Shown one piece after another: positions 30,229 to 37,671 of a stretch of DNA of 64,000 bases; within the stretch, counting starts at the first letter, position 1, and the number at the start of each line of letters is the position of its first letter. The notes beneath the pieces are model-generated. The model worked only from the letters and a program-made list of their open reading frames with translations, made no database searches and was not told where the DNA came from. A program made the position numbers and the translations under genes. Origin of the DNA: HGM11412 sp045536025. Its GTDB lineage: Bacteria > Bacillota > Clostridia > Christensenellales > Borkfalkiaceae. The DNA lies in contig JAZSMT010000025.1 in NCBI GenBank assembly GCA_045536025.1, forward strand, positions 1-64,000. Reading direction: 5' to 3'.

Positions 30229-31725
30229 TTAATCAATTTCGTCAAGATTAGTGCCTGTTTTTGAATTTTTAAGCCAAATAAAGTAAACTGCAATAAGCGC
30301 CGTTACAATAATTAAGGAAGTAAGCGCTACGCCTAAGCCGTTCGGGTCAAACGTGCCGTTTGGCCAAATAAGACCGATAAGCCCAAAAATTTCAATAACC
30401 GCAATAAGAAGAGGAACTACGAATTTGATAGCATAGCTAAAAACTTTTGCAACTTTTTCGTTAAGCCCGTCCTCGTTAAGTTCAATGGTTGAGTTTTTCG
30501 GGCCGATAAACCAACCTACTGCAACGCAAGAAAATAGTGCGCATATAGGCATTAACACGGTGTTGGTAACGGTGTCTAAAAAGGTTAGATAGTCCATGCC
30601 GAAAATTTGAAGTTCAGAACTTCCATTAAGCATATTACCAAGTGAAATGCCTACTGGGATAGAAAGAGCAAAGGTTAATATTGCAACTGCTAAAGTGGAT
30701 ATTTTTCTCTTCATTTTAAATTTTTGAATAATGAATTGGCTAGATACTTCCATAATGGATATAACCGACGTAACCGCGGCAATAACAACCATAGCAAAGA
30801 AGAAGAACTCTATTACGTGCCCAATAGGGCCAATGCTTTCAAAAACCTTAGGCAACGTTTCGAACATAAGCATAAGACCTTGAAGGTCCATAGACTCTGC
30901 GGGAATACCTTCAATTGACGCAAAGTGAAATACCGCTGGGAAGATAGCCATACCAGCAAGAAGAGCAACGAAGGTATCGAAAACACAAATCATACTTGCC
31001 GATTTTAAAAGGTTAATTTCCTTTCCCGTATACGAGCCGTAAACTATCATTGCGCCCATACCGAGTGAAAGGGAATAAAACGCTTGCCCCATGGCTGCGA
31101 GGACGGAACTCCACGTAATTTTAGAAAAGTCGGGTATAAGGTAAAATTTTAAACCGTCAGCAACGCCTTCGCCTAAAAAGAGGACGAAGATAACAACTAA
31201 AACTAAAAGTATAAAGAGTGCGGGCATTAAAACTTTAGAAGCTTTTTCAATACCACCTTTAACGCCTGCCATTACGACAACGAGCGCAAATATAAGAAAG
31301 ATAGCGGTAAAGATAATTACTTCCCACTCGGTACCTGCAAAGTTAGCGAGGTTGCCGGTGTTTCCCCAAAAAGAATTGAAGGCAAACTTAACCGTGTAAC
31401 CGCCAAGCACCGAATAGTAAAAGGTAATAATCAAGGGAACGATTATAGCAACGAGGCCGAACCAGCCTATATTTTTATTTATGATTTTAAACGAGGTTAT
31501 AGGGTTAGCTTGTGAACGCCTACCTAAAAATATTTCGCAAATCATAGTTAAAAAACCGATAAACAACACGCATGCGATATATAAAATTACGAACGCCGCA
31601 CCGCCGTTTTCAGCCGTTTTAAAGGGGAACCCCCATAAGTTACCAAGCCCAACTGCCGAGCCTGCCGCTGCAAGCACGAAACCTATTCCACTTGCAAAAC
31701 CGCCTTTTTTCTGAGTGTTTTCCAT
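30229..31725 (-). CDS. Sodium-dependent transporter, NSS (SLC6/LeuT) family
   Basis: A 498-residue inner-membrane symporter with about 12 hydrophobic segments. The first helix carries the family signature (G-F-V-L-A-A-A-G-S-A-V-G-L-G-N-L-W-G-F-P), which forms the sodium and substrate sites, and F-Y-Y-S-V-L-G-G-Y lies in helix 3. Bacterial relatives carry amino acids such as Leu, Trp or Tyr with sodium. GGGAG precedes ATG. The promoter contains a clean inverted repeat between -35 and -10, so a repressor probably acts there. The gene ends against the non-coding RNA. Confidence 0.9.
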   Translation of the reverse strand: MENTQKKGGFASGIGFVLAAAGSAVGLGNLWGFPFKTAENGGAAFVILYIACVLFIGFLTMICEIFLGRRSQANPITSFKIINKNIGWFGLVAIIVPLIITFYYSVLGGYTVKFAFNSFWGNTGNLANFAGTEWEVIIFTAIFLIFALVVVMAGVKGGIEKASKVLMPALFILLVLVVIFVLFLGEGVADGLKFYLIPDFSKITWSSVLAAMGQAFYSLSLGMGAMIVYGSYTGKEINLLKSASMICVFDTFVALLAGMAIFPAVFHFASIEGIPAESMDLQGLMLMFETLPKVFESIGPIGHVIEFFFFAMVVIAAVTSVISIMEVSSQFIIQKFKMKRKISTLAVAILTFALSIPVGISLGNMLNGSSELQIFGMDYLTFLDTVTNTVLMPICALFSCVAVGWFIGPKNSTIELNEDGLNEKVAKVFSYAIKFVVPLLIAVIEIFGLIGLIWPNGTFDPNGLGVALTSLIIVTALIAVYFIWLKNSKTGTNLDEID

Positions 31726-31756
31726 ATTATTCTCCCAAATTTCAAATAACTTTTAT

Positions 31757-31785
31757 ATTTTAACAAATACTTGTTAAAAGGTCAA
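31757..31785 (-). promoter_or_regulatory. NSS transporter promoter with inverted-repeat operator
   Basis: Minus strand TTGACC (31780-31785), 17 bp, TAAAAT (31757-31762 complement ATTTTA). TTTTAACAA-ATAC-TTGTTAAAA (31758-31779), a perfect 9-bp inverted repeat, fills the spacer. Confidence 0.7.
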
Positions 31786-31850
31786 TTCAAATTAAGCAAA
31801 ATTTAAAATTATCTATAATGGTAAATTTTTATTAAATTTAAATGAAATAC

Positions 31851-31885
31851 TTTACATAATTTATAATAAATGGTAAAATTTTACC
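31851..31885 (+). promoter_or_regulatory. nadE promoter overlapped by a 14-bp palindrome
   Basis: TTTACA (31851-31856), 17 bp, TAAAAT (31874-31879). The perfect palindrome GGTAAAATTTTACC (31872-31885) covers the -10 box and start site. A weaker copy, GGTAAATTTTTATT, lies at 31820. The gene it controls encodes its own helix-turn-helix domain. Confidence 0.75.
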
Positions 31886-31895
31886 GAGGTGTATT

Positions 31896-33968
31896 ATGAA
31901 AAAGGGATTAGAGCAAATAAAATTAGCAAAAACTGATAAAGGTATTACCAATGCAGAGCTTTCAAAACTTAGCGGTGTACCTTTTGGTACGGTAAATAAA
32001 ATTTTATCCGGTGCGACTAAAAGCATTAAAGCTGAAACGCTTGATAAGCTTTATTCGGCGTTATCTATAACATCATTCGTTGAGTATAAATCTCCGCTTG
32101 TCCACGGTTTTTGTAAAGTAGGAGCGTACACCCCCGAAATAACTCTCGGAGGGGTAGAGGAGAACGTTAATAAAATAATTAGCGGTATCGTCGAGGCTAA
32201 CAGATTAGGTGTTTCGCTACTAGTTTTCCCTAAGCTTTGCTTAACGGGCGCTACGCTTGGAAATTTATATTACCAACAAGCTTTGCTGTCATCCGCTGTT
32301 AACGGCTTGTTTGAAATAGCACGAAAAACCTCTCGTTTGCATATAACTTCAGTTATAGGTTTACCTCTTAAAGTAAACGGTAAAATTTTCAGCGTAGGGG
32401 CGGTTGTTTCTCGCGGTAAAATTATAGGTGTAGTTCCTGAAAATAATCCAAGCGATAACGTATTTTCTGCCTATAACGGTTTTGAAATCGTTACCCTTAT
32501 GGGTAACGAAATACCGTTTGGCAATATGTTGTTCTGCGCAAGTAATGCGCACGAACTTTTCTTTAACGTAGAGTTTTCAACCGACTTATTTGGTTTGCCG
32601 ATTAATAATAATTGTGAAAAATCGCTAATAACCCTCTCTCTTTCGGCGCTTGCTCAAACGGTAGGTAAAAGCGAGAGGATAAAAACTCTTATATCAGCTC
32701 AGTCGTCAAGGGTTAAAACTGCTTACGTTTTAGCTGAAGCAGGTTACGGCGAATCGACTACCGATTGCGTATATTCGGGCGAGAATTTTATATTTGAAAA
32801 CGGCAAGCTTATTGCCGAGAGTAAAAGGTTTACTTCGGGGCTTACCGTAAGCGAGATTGACGTTGAATTTTTATCGAGTGAAAAAAGTAAAATTCAAGCG
32901 ACTGTAAACGGCGGTAATTATCAAGAAATTCCCTTTATATTATCTGCTGAAAAGTTTACTCTTTCTCGCAGTTTTGACAAAATGCCTTTCGTTCCCCAAA
33001 ACAGCCTAAAAATGCAAGAGAGGGCGGAGCTAATTTTAGATATTCAAGCAAACGCTTTAAAAAGGCGTATTTTGCATACCCACGCTAAAACTCTAGTTAT
33101 CGGTGTTTCGGGCGGGCTTGACAGCACGCTAGCACTCCTCGTTGCCGTTCGTGCAGTAAAGCTATGTGGTATGAGCGAGAAAGACGTAATTGCAATAACG
33201 ATGCCGTGCTTTGGAACGACTAAGAGAACTAAAAATAACGCCTACGACCTTTGTTCGGCACTCGGCGTAACGCTTAAAGAAATTAGTATTAAAAACGCTG
33301 TAACTCAGCATTTTGAAGATATAGGTCAAAGTGCGGATATTCACGACGTTACTTTTGAAAACAGCCAAGCGCGTGAAAGAACGCAAGTTTTAATGGATTA
33401 TGCTAATAAAACGGGCGGTTTGGTTGTTGGCACGGGCGACTTGAGCGAGCTTGCTCTTGGCTGGGCAACCTATAACGGTGACCATATGAGTAATTATAGC
33501 GTAAACTGTTCAATACCCAAAACGCTAATTAGATATTTAGTTCAGTACGAAAGTGCTAAGGGTAGCAAATTGTTAAAAGATACGTTACTTGATATCTTAG
33601 ATACCCCTGTATCTCCCGAGTTAGTTCCGCCAAAGGAGGGTGAAATCACTCAAAAGACGGAAGATATAGTAGGGCCGTATATTCTTCACGATTTCTATCT
33701 CTATCACGCGATAAGAAGATGTTCAATGCCGTCCAAGATATTTTATATTGCAAAGCACGTGTTTAAAAAAGATTTTACGCCCGAGGTTTTATATAAGTGG
33801 CTTGAAAATTTTTATAAAAGATTTTTTGCTCAGCAATTTAAGCGTTCGTGCGTGCCTGACGGGGTTAAGGTGGGTTCGGTAAGCCTATCCCCAAGAGGCG
33901 ATTTCGCTATGCCGAGCGACGCATATTCAAGCGAGTGGCTTAAAGATTTAAAAAATATCACGATTTAA
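31896..33968 (+). CDS. nadE: NAD synthetase with N-terminal helix-turn-helix and degenerate glutaminase domain
   Basis: A 690-residue protein in three parts. Residues 1-60 form a Cro/XRE-type helix-turn-helix (N-A-E-L-S-K-L-S-G-V-P-F-G-T-V-N-K-I-L-S-G). Residues from about 66 to 345 align with the nitrilase-fold glutaminase of glutamine-dependent NadE, but the catalytic triad is lost: Glu of F-P-E is Lys (F-P-K-L-C-L-T-G), Lys of V-P-K is Glu (V-V-P-E-N), and Cys of E-I-C-E-D-L-W is Ser (V-E-F-S-T-D-L-F). The C-terminal synthetase is intact (G-V-S-G-G-L-D-S, G-T-G-D-L-S-E-L-A-L-G-W). It should amidate nicotinate adenine dinucleotide with free ammonia. GAGGTG precedes ATG. DNA binding and autoregulation are inferred. 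Confidence 0.88.
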   Translation: MKKGLEQIKLAKTDKGITNAELSKLSGVPFGTVNKILSGATKSIKAETLDKLYSALSITSFVEYKSPLVHGFCKVGAYTPEITLGGVEENVNKIISGIVEANRLGVSLLVFPKLCLTGATLGNLYYQQALLSSAVNGLFEIARKTSRLHITSVIGLPLKVNGKIFSVGAVVSRGKIIGVVPENNPSDNVFSAYNGFEIVTLMGNEIPFGNMLFCASNAHELFFNVEFSTDLFGLPINNNCEKSLITLSLSALAQTVGKSERIKTLISAQSSRVKTAYVLAEAGYGESTTDCVYSGENFIFENGKLIAESKRFTSGLTVSEIDVEFLSSEKSKIQATVNGGNYQEIPFILSAEKFTLSRSFDKMPFVPQNSLKMQERAELILDIQANALKRRILHTHAKTLVIGVSGGLDSTLALLVAVRAVKLCGMSEKDVIAITMPCFGTTKRTKNNAYDLCSALGVTLKEISIKNAVTQHFEDIGQSADIHDVTFENSQARERTQVLMDYANKTGGLVVGTGDLSELALGWATYNGDHMSNYSVNCSIPKTLIRYLVQYESAKGSKLLKDTLLDILDTPVSPELVPPKEGEITQKTEDIVGPYILHDFYLYHAIRRCSMPSKIFYIAKHVFKKDFTPEVLYKWLENFYKRFFAQQFKRSCVPDGVKVGSVSLSPRGDFAMPSDAYSSEWLKDLKNITI

Positions 33969-33980
33969 CTTATTAGTTTT

Positions 33981-34008
33981 AAAAACTACGCTAGCTAGCG
34001 TAGTTTTT
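33981..34008 (+). terminator. nadE terminator
   Basis: AAAAACTACGCTAG/CTAGCGTAGTTTTT, a fully palindromic stem ending in T residues. Confidence 0.85.
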
Positions 34009-34018
34009 TACTTTGCTA

Positions 34019-34047
34019 TTGAAAAAATGTAAAAAGTATGTTAAAAT
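34019..34047 (+). promoter_or_regulatory. Promoter of the FNT channel gene
   Basis: TTGAAA (34019-34024), 17 bp, TAAAAT (34042-34047). Confidence 0.65.
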
Positions 34048-34073
34048 AACAAAAAAAGATAAAAGGAACTTAT

Positions 34074-34757
34074 ATGATACAAAAATTTAACCGCGGTGCA
34101 CTTAACGACTTTATTCACTTTTTGCTGATGACGTTACTTTCGGGTTGTATGATAGGAATTTGCGCCACCTCGTCGTTAACGGCAATCGCTTTAGTTGACG
34201 GTGGGCGAATAGTAGGCTCGCTTTTATTTTCTTTGGGTATGTTCGTTATACTTGCCTTTGAAATGAAACTGTTTACCGGTTTGATACCTAAAATCCCGCA
34301 TACAAACCCCAAGTCTTACTGGCAACTTCCCGTATGCTTAATTGGAAATTTAATTGGCGTTTTTATAGTCTATCTTTTAGTTAGCGCCACTTATTATTCA
34401 AGTGAAGTATTAACGGCAGGTAGTTACTTGATAGGCTCAAAACTCTCTCGCGATAACTGGGCAATATCCGCCCTTTCCTCTGGTATACTTTGCGGAATTT
34501 TAATAACGCTTTCAATTCTCAGCGTTGACCACTCGCATAAAAAAGGGCTTAGCGCCAACGTTGGCGTAATGTTTCCCATTATCGTATTTGTGTTTTGCGG
34601 TTTTGATCACTCTATAGCAAATATGTTCTACTTTTTTTGCTTGGGTGAAATGTCTTGGAAGGTAATAGGTTATAATTTACTTACTATACTTGGAAATTTA
34701 ATAGGCGGAATAATACTCCCCCTTGTGTTAAAATTAAGAGATAACGATCCTGTGTAA
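34074..34757 (+). CDS. Formate/nitrite transporter family channel
   Basis: A 227-residue membrane protein with about six helices, typical in size for an FNT pentamer subunit (FocA, NirC, HSC). The diagnostic region is F-C-G-F-D-H-S-I-A-N-M-F-Y-F near 175 (FocA has G-F-E-H-S-I-A-N-M), and G-N-L-I-G-G in the last helix. The central His is kept. The usual N-terminal Omega-loop signature is weaker. AAAGGA precedes ATG. Neighbouring genes on the other strand encode a UreI/AmiS-type channel, so small-ion or small-amide permeation may be a local theme. The substrate is not decided. Confidence 0.85.
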   Translation: MIQKFNRGALNDFIHFLLMTLLSGCMIGICATSSLTAIALVDGGRIVGSLLFSLGMFVILAFEMKLFTGLIPKIPHTNPKSYWQLPVCLIGNLIGVFIVYLLVSATYYSSEVLTAGSYLIGSKLSRDNWAISALSSGILCGILITLSILSVDHSHKKGLSANVGVMFPIIVFVFCGFDHSIANMFYFFCLGEMSWKVIGYNLLTILGNLIGGIILPLVLKLRDNDPV

Positions 34758-34761
34758 TTAT

Positions 34762-34788
34762 AAATGCGCACCTTTTGGGTGCGCATTT
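34762..34788. terminator. Bidirectional terminator between two channel genes
   Basis: AAATGCGCACC/GGTGCGCATTT with loop TTTTG, shared by the convergent genes at 34074 and 35304. Confidence 0.78.
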
Positions 34789-34803
34789 AATTTGGTTATA
34801 AAA

Positions 34804-35304
34804 TTATAGCATTATTACGTTTAATAAAATTAAAACTCCGGGTAGGGTAAAGGCGAGCAAGCCTTCAAGCATAATTACCCAGCTCGATACCGTTTGAAGT
34901 ACGTTTAAGCCTCTTGATACGAAGTATGCGATAAATAGTAATGACCAAACGATAAACATTGCACCAAGCATCATGTTTCCCGTAAACATAAAGTAAACGC
35001 CAAGCCCGATAAAGATGAGGGCAATTATTGCTGAAAACCAGCCAAGGCTTTCTTCTTGTAAATCCCAAATATAGGTAGCTGAAATATATAGGTGCAAAAA
35101 GGCAAGTAACATCAGCGCCATAATTTTAAGATAGTTAACAGGGTCTATAACGACGAATATTCCATATAGAGATATAAGTGCGATAATAACGCCCGATAAC
35201 ACGTTCATAACGACTACTTCGCCGTTATCGTTTTTGTCAATGAGGGGTAAAAATCCGTTCAAAAACAATGCAATTCCACTAAAAATCAGACAAATTTCAA
35301 ACAT
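34804..35304 (-). CDS. AmiS/UreI family urea or amide channel
   Basis: A 166-residue protein with six membrane helices. Conserved segments line up with H. pylori UreI: V-V-M-N-V-L-S-G (UreI A-V-M-N-F-F-V-G), A-F-L-H-L-Y-I-S-A-T followed by L-G-W-F-S-A-I-I-A-L (UreI F-G-F-T-Y-L-Y-A-A-I...Y-S-W-Y-S-L-F-V-A-I), and a last helix S-W-V-I-M-L-E-G-L-L-A (UreI P-W-L-A-I-I-E-G-I-L-T-A). No periplasmic His-rich loop is visible, so acid gating is not expected. GGAG precedes ATG. No urease genes are in the window; the channel may serve nitrogen uptake. Confidence 0.7.
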   Translation of the reverse strand: MFEICLIFSGIALFLNGFLPLIDKNDNGEVVVMNVLSGVIIALISLYGIFVVIDPVNYLKIMALMLLAFLHLYISATYIWDLQEESLGWFSAIIALIFIGLGVYFMFTGNMMLGAMFIVWSLLFIAYFVSRGLNVLQTVSSWVIMLEGLLAFTLPGVLILLNVIML

Positions 35305-35360
35305 AAAAAATCTCCTTTAGTTTGATATTTGCCTGATTTAAAAATTTTTATACTCTTATT

Positions 35361-36320
35361 TTACTTTTCTTCCATTATAACGTTATCCGTTTTAGCAAAG
35401 CGCTTAACCGATTCAATGCCGTTTTCACACTTGTTTTTACTTGAATAGTCTTCGCTCATACATATTAAGCGGTTAGAAAGATTAAAAAGTTTAAAGCGGT
35501 AGTGCCCGTATTTATCAACGCTGATTGCAAAATTGCCACCGTCAATATTTTTCTTTATAGTTTCAATACCGTTTTTAACACCCGATAACGATTTGTATTT
35601 TTCAGTTCTAAGTAGCGTGCCGCCGTTTGATGCGGTAAGGGTAGCGACAAATCCGTCCTGTTCCTGAGAAATTTTCCACTTGCCAGCATATTGCCTTTTC
35701 GGCTCTGGCTCAACCTGTTTTTGAGGTGCTTGTTTAACTTGAACGGGCTTTTGATTAACCACCTTTTTAATTTGAGCAGGCTCTTTTTTAACTAATTTTT
35801 TAACTTCTTCCTTTTCAGGTTGGCTGGATTTTTTCAAGTTGGCTTGTTTAGTTTCAGCCGATTGATTATCTGCAGTATTCTTTCTTGTAGGCTGTTTCTT
35901 TTCAGCAGGCTTTTTATCGTCAGACACCTGTTTTTCAGCAGGTTTGTTGTTTGATTTCGTAGCTTTTACTGATTTTGATTCAGCTTCTTCAGATTTTGTT
36001 TTTTGAGCAGTTTTTGCTTTAGTAGCTGTTTTTTTAGTGGACTTTTTAGTGGGCTTAACGCTTACCTCACTCGTTAAATATTCCTTAACCTCTTCAGGAT
36101 TTGCTGAGTTGTTTGAAATATTATCAATCTCTTCAGGGGTTAACGATTGTAGTGAAGCTTGCTTAAACGCCTCTTTAGTTTTTTCGGCACGGGCTTTTTT
36201 TCTGGAAACGTGTAATACGATGCACAAAAATATGATGATTACGAGTGCAATTATTCCGATAAGCGTCCAGTAAAGATATTCGTTGCCGAGTTTGTGTAAC
36301 AAATCTCTAATAAATTCCAT
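35361..36320 (-). CDS. Membrane-anchored protein with two DUF1508 (YegP-type) repeats
   Basis: A 319-residue protein. One membrane helix covers about 18-38, followed by a long Lys/Ala/Glu/Gln-rich, probably disordered segment (about 45-210). The C-terminus holds two DUF1508 repeats: G-K-W-K-I-S...L-T-A-S-N-G-G-T-L-L and Y-R-F-K-L-F-N...Y-S-S-K-N-K-C-E-N-G-I-E-S-V. The linker resembles histone-like or ribosome-associated tails. DUF1508 function is unknown. No ORF or terminator separates it from the channel gene 56 bases downstream, so the two may be cotranscribed. Confidence 0.75.
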   Translation of the reverse strand: MEFIRDLLHKLGNEYLYWTLIGIIALVIIIFLCIVLHVSRKKARAEKTKEAFKQASLQSLTPEEIDNISNNSANPEEVKEYLTSEVSVKPTKKSTKKTATKAKTAQKTKSEEAESKSVKATKSNNKPAEKQVSDDKKPAEKKQPTRKNTADNQSAETKQANLKKSSQPEKEEVKKLVKKEPAQIKKVVNQKPVQVKQAPQKQVEPEPKRQYAGKWKISQEQDGFVATLTASNGGTLLRTEKYKSLSGVKNGIETIKKNIDGGNFAISVDKYGHYRFKLFNLSNRLICMSEDYSSKNKCENGIESVKRFAKTDNVIMEEK

Positions 36321-36391
36321 ACTATCACCAAATTAATTCTATTTTACGCATAATATGATAATACTTTTTTAATAAATAGTCAATAGTATTA

Positions 36392-36420
36392 TTGCAAAAA
36401 AATTATAAAAATGTTAAAAT
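36392..36420 (+). promoter_or_regulatory. Promoter of the flavoprotein-rho gene run
   Basis: TTGCAA (36392-36397), 17 bp, TAAAAT (36415-36420). Confidence 0.65.
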
Positions 36421-36445
36421 AAGAACGATAGAGGAGAAATAGGGA

Positions 36446-37669
36446 ATGAATAGGGAAAATAAGGGAATTTTTAAAGCGGTAATAATCGGTGCAGGCGCGT
36501 CGGGGTTAGCCCTTGCTATTAAGTTGTCTTTACGCTTCGGGGGAGAAAACGTTGCCCTTGTTGAAAGGCTTGATAGAGTGGGTAAAAAACTTTTATCGAC
36601 GGGTAACGGTCAATGCAACCTCACAAATTTAGACTCCGATTTGAGCCACTTTCACAGCGAAAAATCGGGGTTTTGCGATAATATTATAAAAAAATATGGC
36701 AATCAATCGGTATATAAGTTTTTTGAAAATTTAGGTATTCCTTTGATAGATGACGGCGACAAGGTCTATCCGTTATCAAAGCAAGCCTCGTCTGTTTTAG
36801 ATGCGTTAAGATTTAAAATTTCCGCATTGAATACCCAATTATTCCCAAACACCAAAATTATAAATATGAAAAAGCAAGGCGAGCTGTTTACCCTCTATTC
36901 TGAAAGTGGTGAAACCTTTAAAGCACATAACGTTATCGTTGCGGTTGGCGGTAGTTCGCAAAAACACTTAGGAACGGACGGTAGCTCGTACAATTTACTT
37001 GAAAATTTCGGGCATAAAAAGACTAAACTTTATCCCTCAATCGTTCAGCTTAAGGCTGGCGTTAAAAAATTGAAAGGATTAAGGGGGCTTAAGCAAAAGG
37101 TGTCGGCAAGGGCTATCGTTGGCGGTAAAGCTCTTGCTAAGTATAACGGCGATATTATGTTTACCGATTACGGTTTAAGCGGTAACGTAGCCTTTTATCT
37201 TTCAAGTTATTTTGCAGGAAAAGAAAACACCTATATAGAAATTGATTTTTGCCCAGAGCTTAGTAGCGAAGAACTTAGTTTGGTTTTAAAAAACAAACAA
37301 AAAAATTGCTCTTATTTAACGCTAGAGCATTACCTATCGGGTATTATGAACGGAAAGATAGCCTCTTCACTACTTAAAAATTCGGGTTTCGATATATTAT
37401 CGCCTGTAGGTAGCGTCAACGCCGATGAAATTTCAAGCGTTATAAAAAATTATCGCGTTGACGTTTTAGGAAGTTTGGGGTTTGACGGCGCTCAAGTTAC
37501 TAAGGGCGGAATAAAAACCACCGAGTTTGACGATAAAACTTTACAAAGCAATCTCGTTAAAAATCTTTACGCCGCGGGCGAGGTGTTAGACGTTGACGGT
37601 GACTGTGGCGGTTATAATCTCACGTGGGCGTTTTCCTCGGCTTTTGCTGTGGCTGACGCGATTAAATAG
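36446..37669 (+). CDS. BaiN/RdsA (HI0933/YhiN)-type flavoprotein
   Basis: A 407-residue FAD enzyme. The N-terminal Rossmann motif is I-I-G-A-G-A-S-G, followed by the family hallmark R-V-G-K-K-L-L-S-T-G-N-G-Q-C-N-L-T-N near 50. A middle beta-rich domain includes F-T-D-Y-G-L-S-G, and the C-terminus has A-A-G-E-V-L-D-V-D-G-D-C-G-G-Y-N-L. Members include an NAD(P)-dependent bile acid and menaquinone-like reductase; most are uncharacterised. First gene of a plus-strand run; the next FAD gene starts two bases later. Confidence 0.88.
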   Translation: MNRENKGIFKAVIIGAGASGLALAIKLSLRFGGENVALVERLDRVGKKLLSTGNGQCNLTNLDSDLSHFHSEKSGFCDNIIKKYGNQSVYKFFENLGIPLIDDGDKVYPLSKQASSVLDALRFKISALNTQLFPNTKIINMKKQGELFTLYSESGETFKAHNVIVAVGGSSQKHLGTDGSSYNLLENFGHKKTKLYPSIVQLKAGVKKLKGLRGLKQKVSARAIVGGKALAKYNGDIMFTDYGLSGNVAFYLSSYFAGKENTYIEIDFCPELSSEELSLVLKNKQKNCSYLTLEHYLSGIMNGKIASSLLKNSGFDILSPVGSVNADEISSVIKNYRVDVLGSLGFDGAQVTKGGIKTTEFDDKTLQSNLVKNLYAAGEVLDVDGDCGGYNLTWAFSSAFAVADAIK

Positions 37670-37671
37670 TT

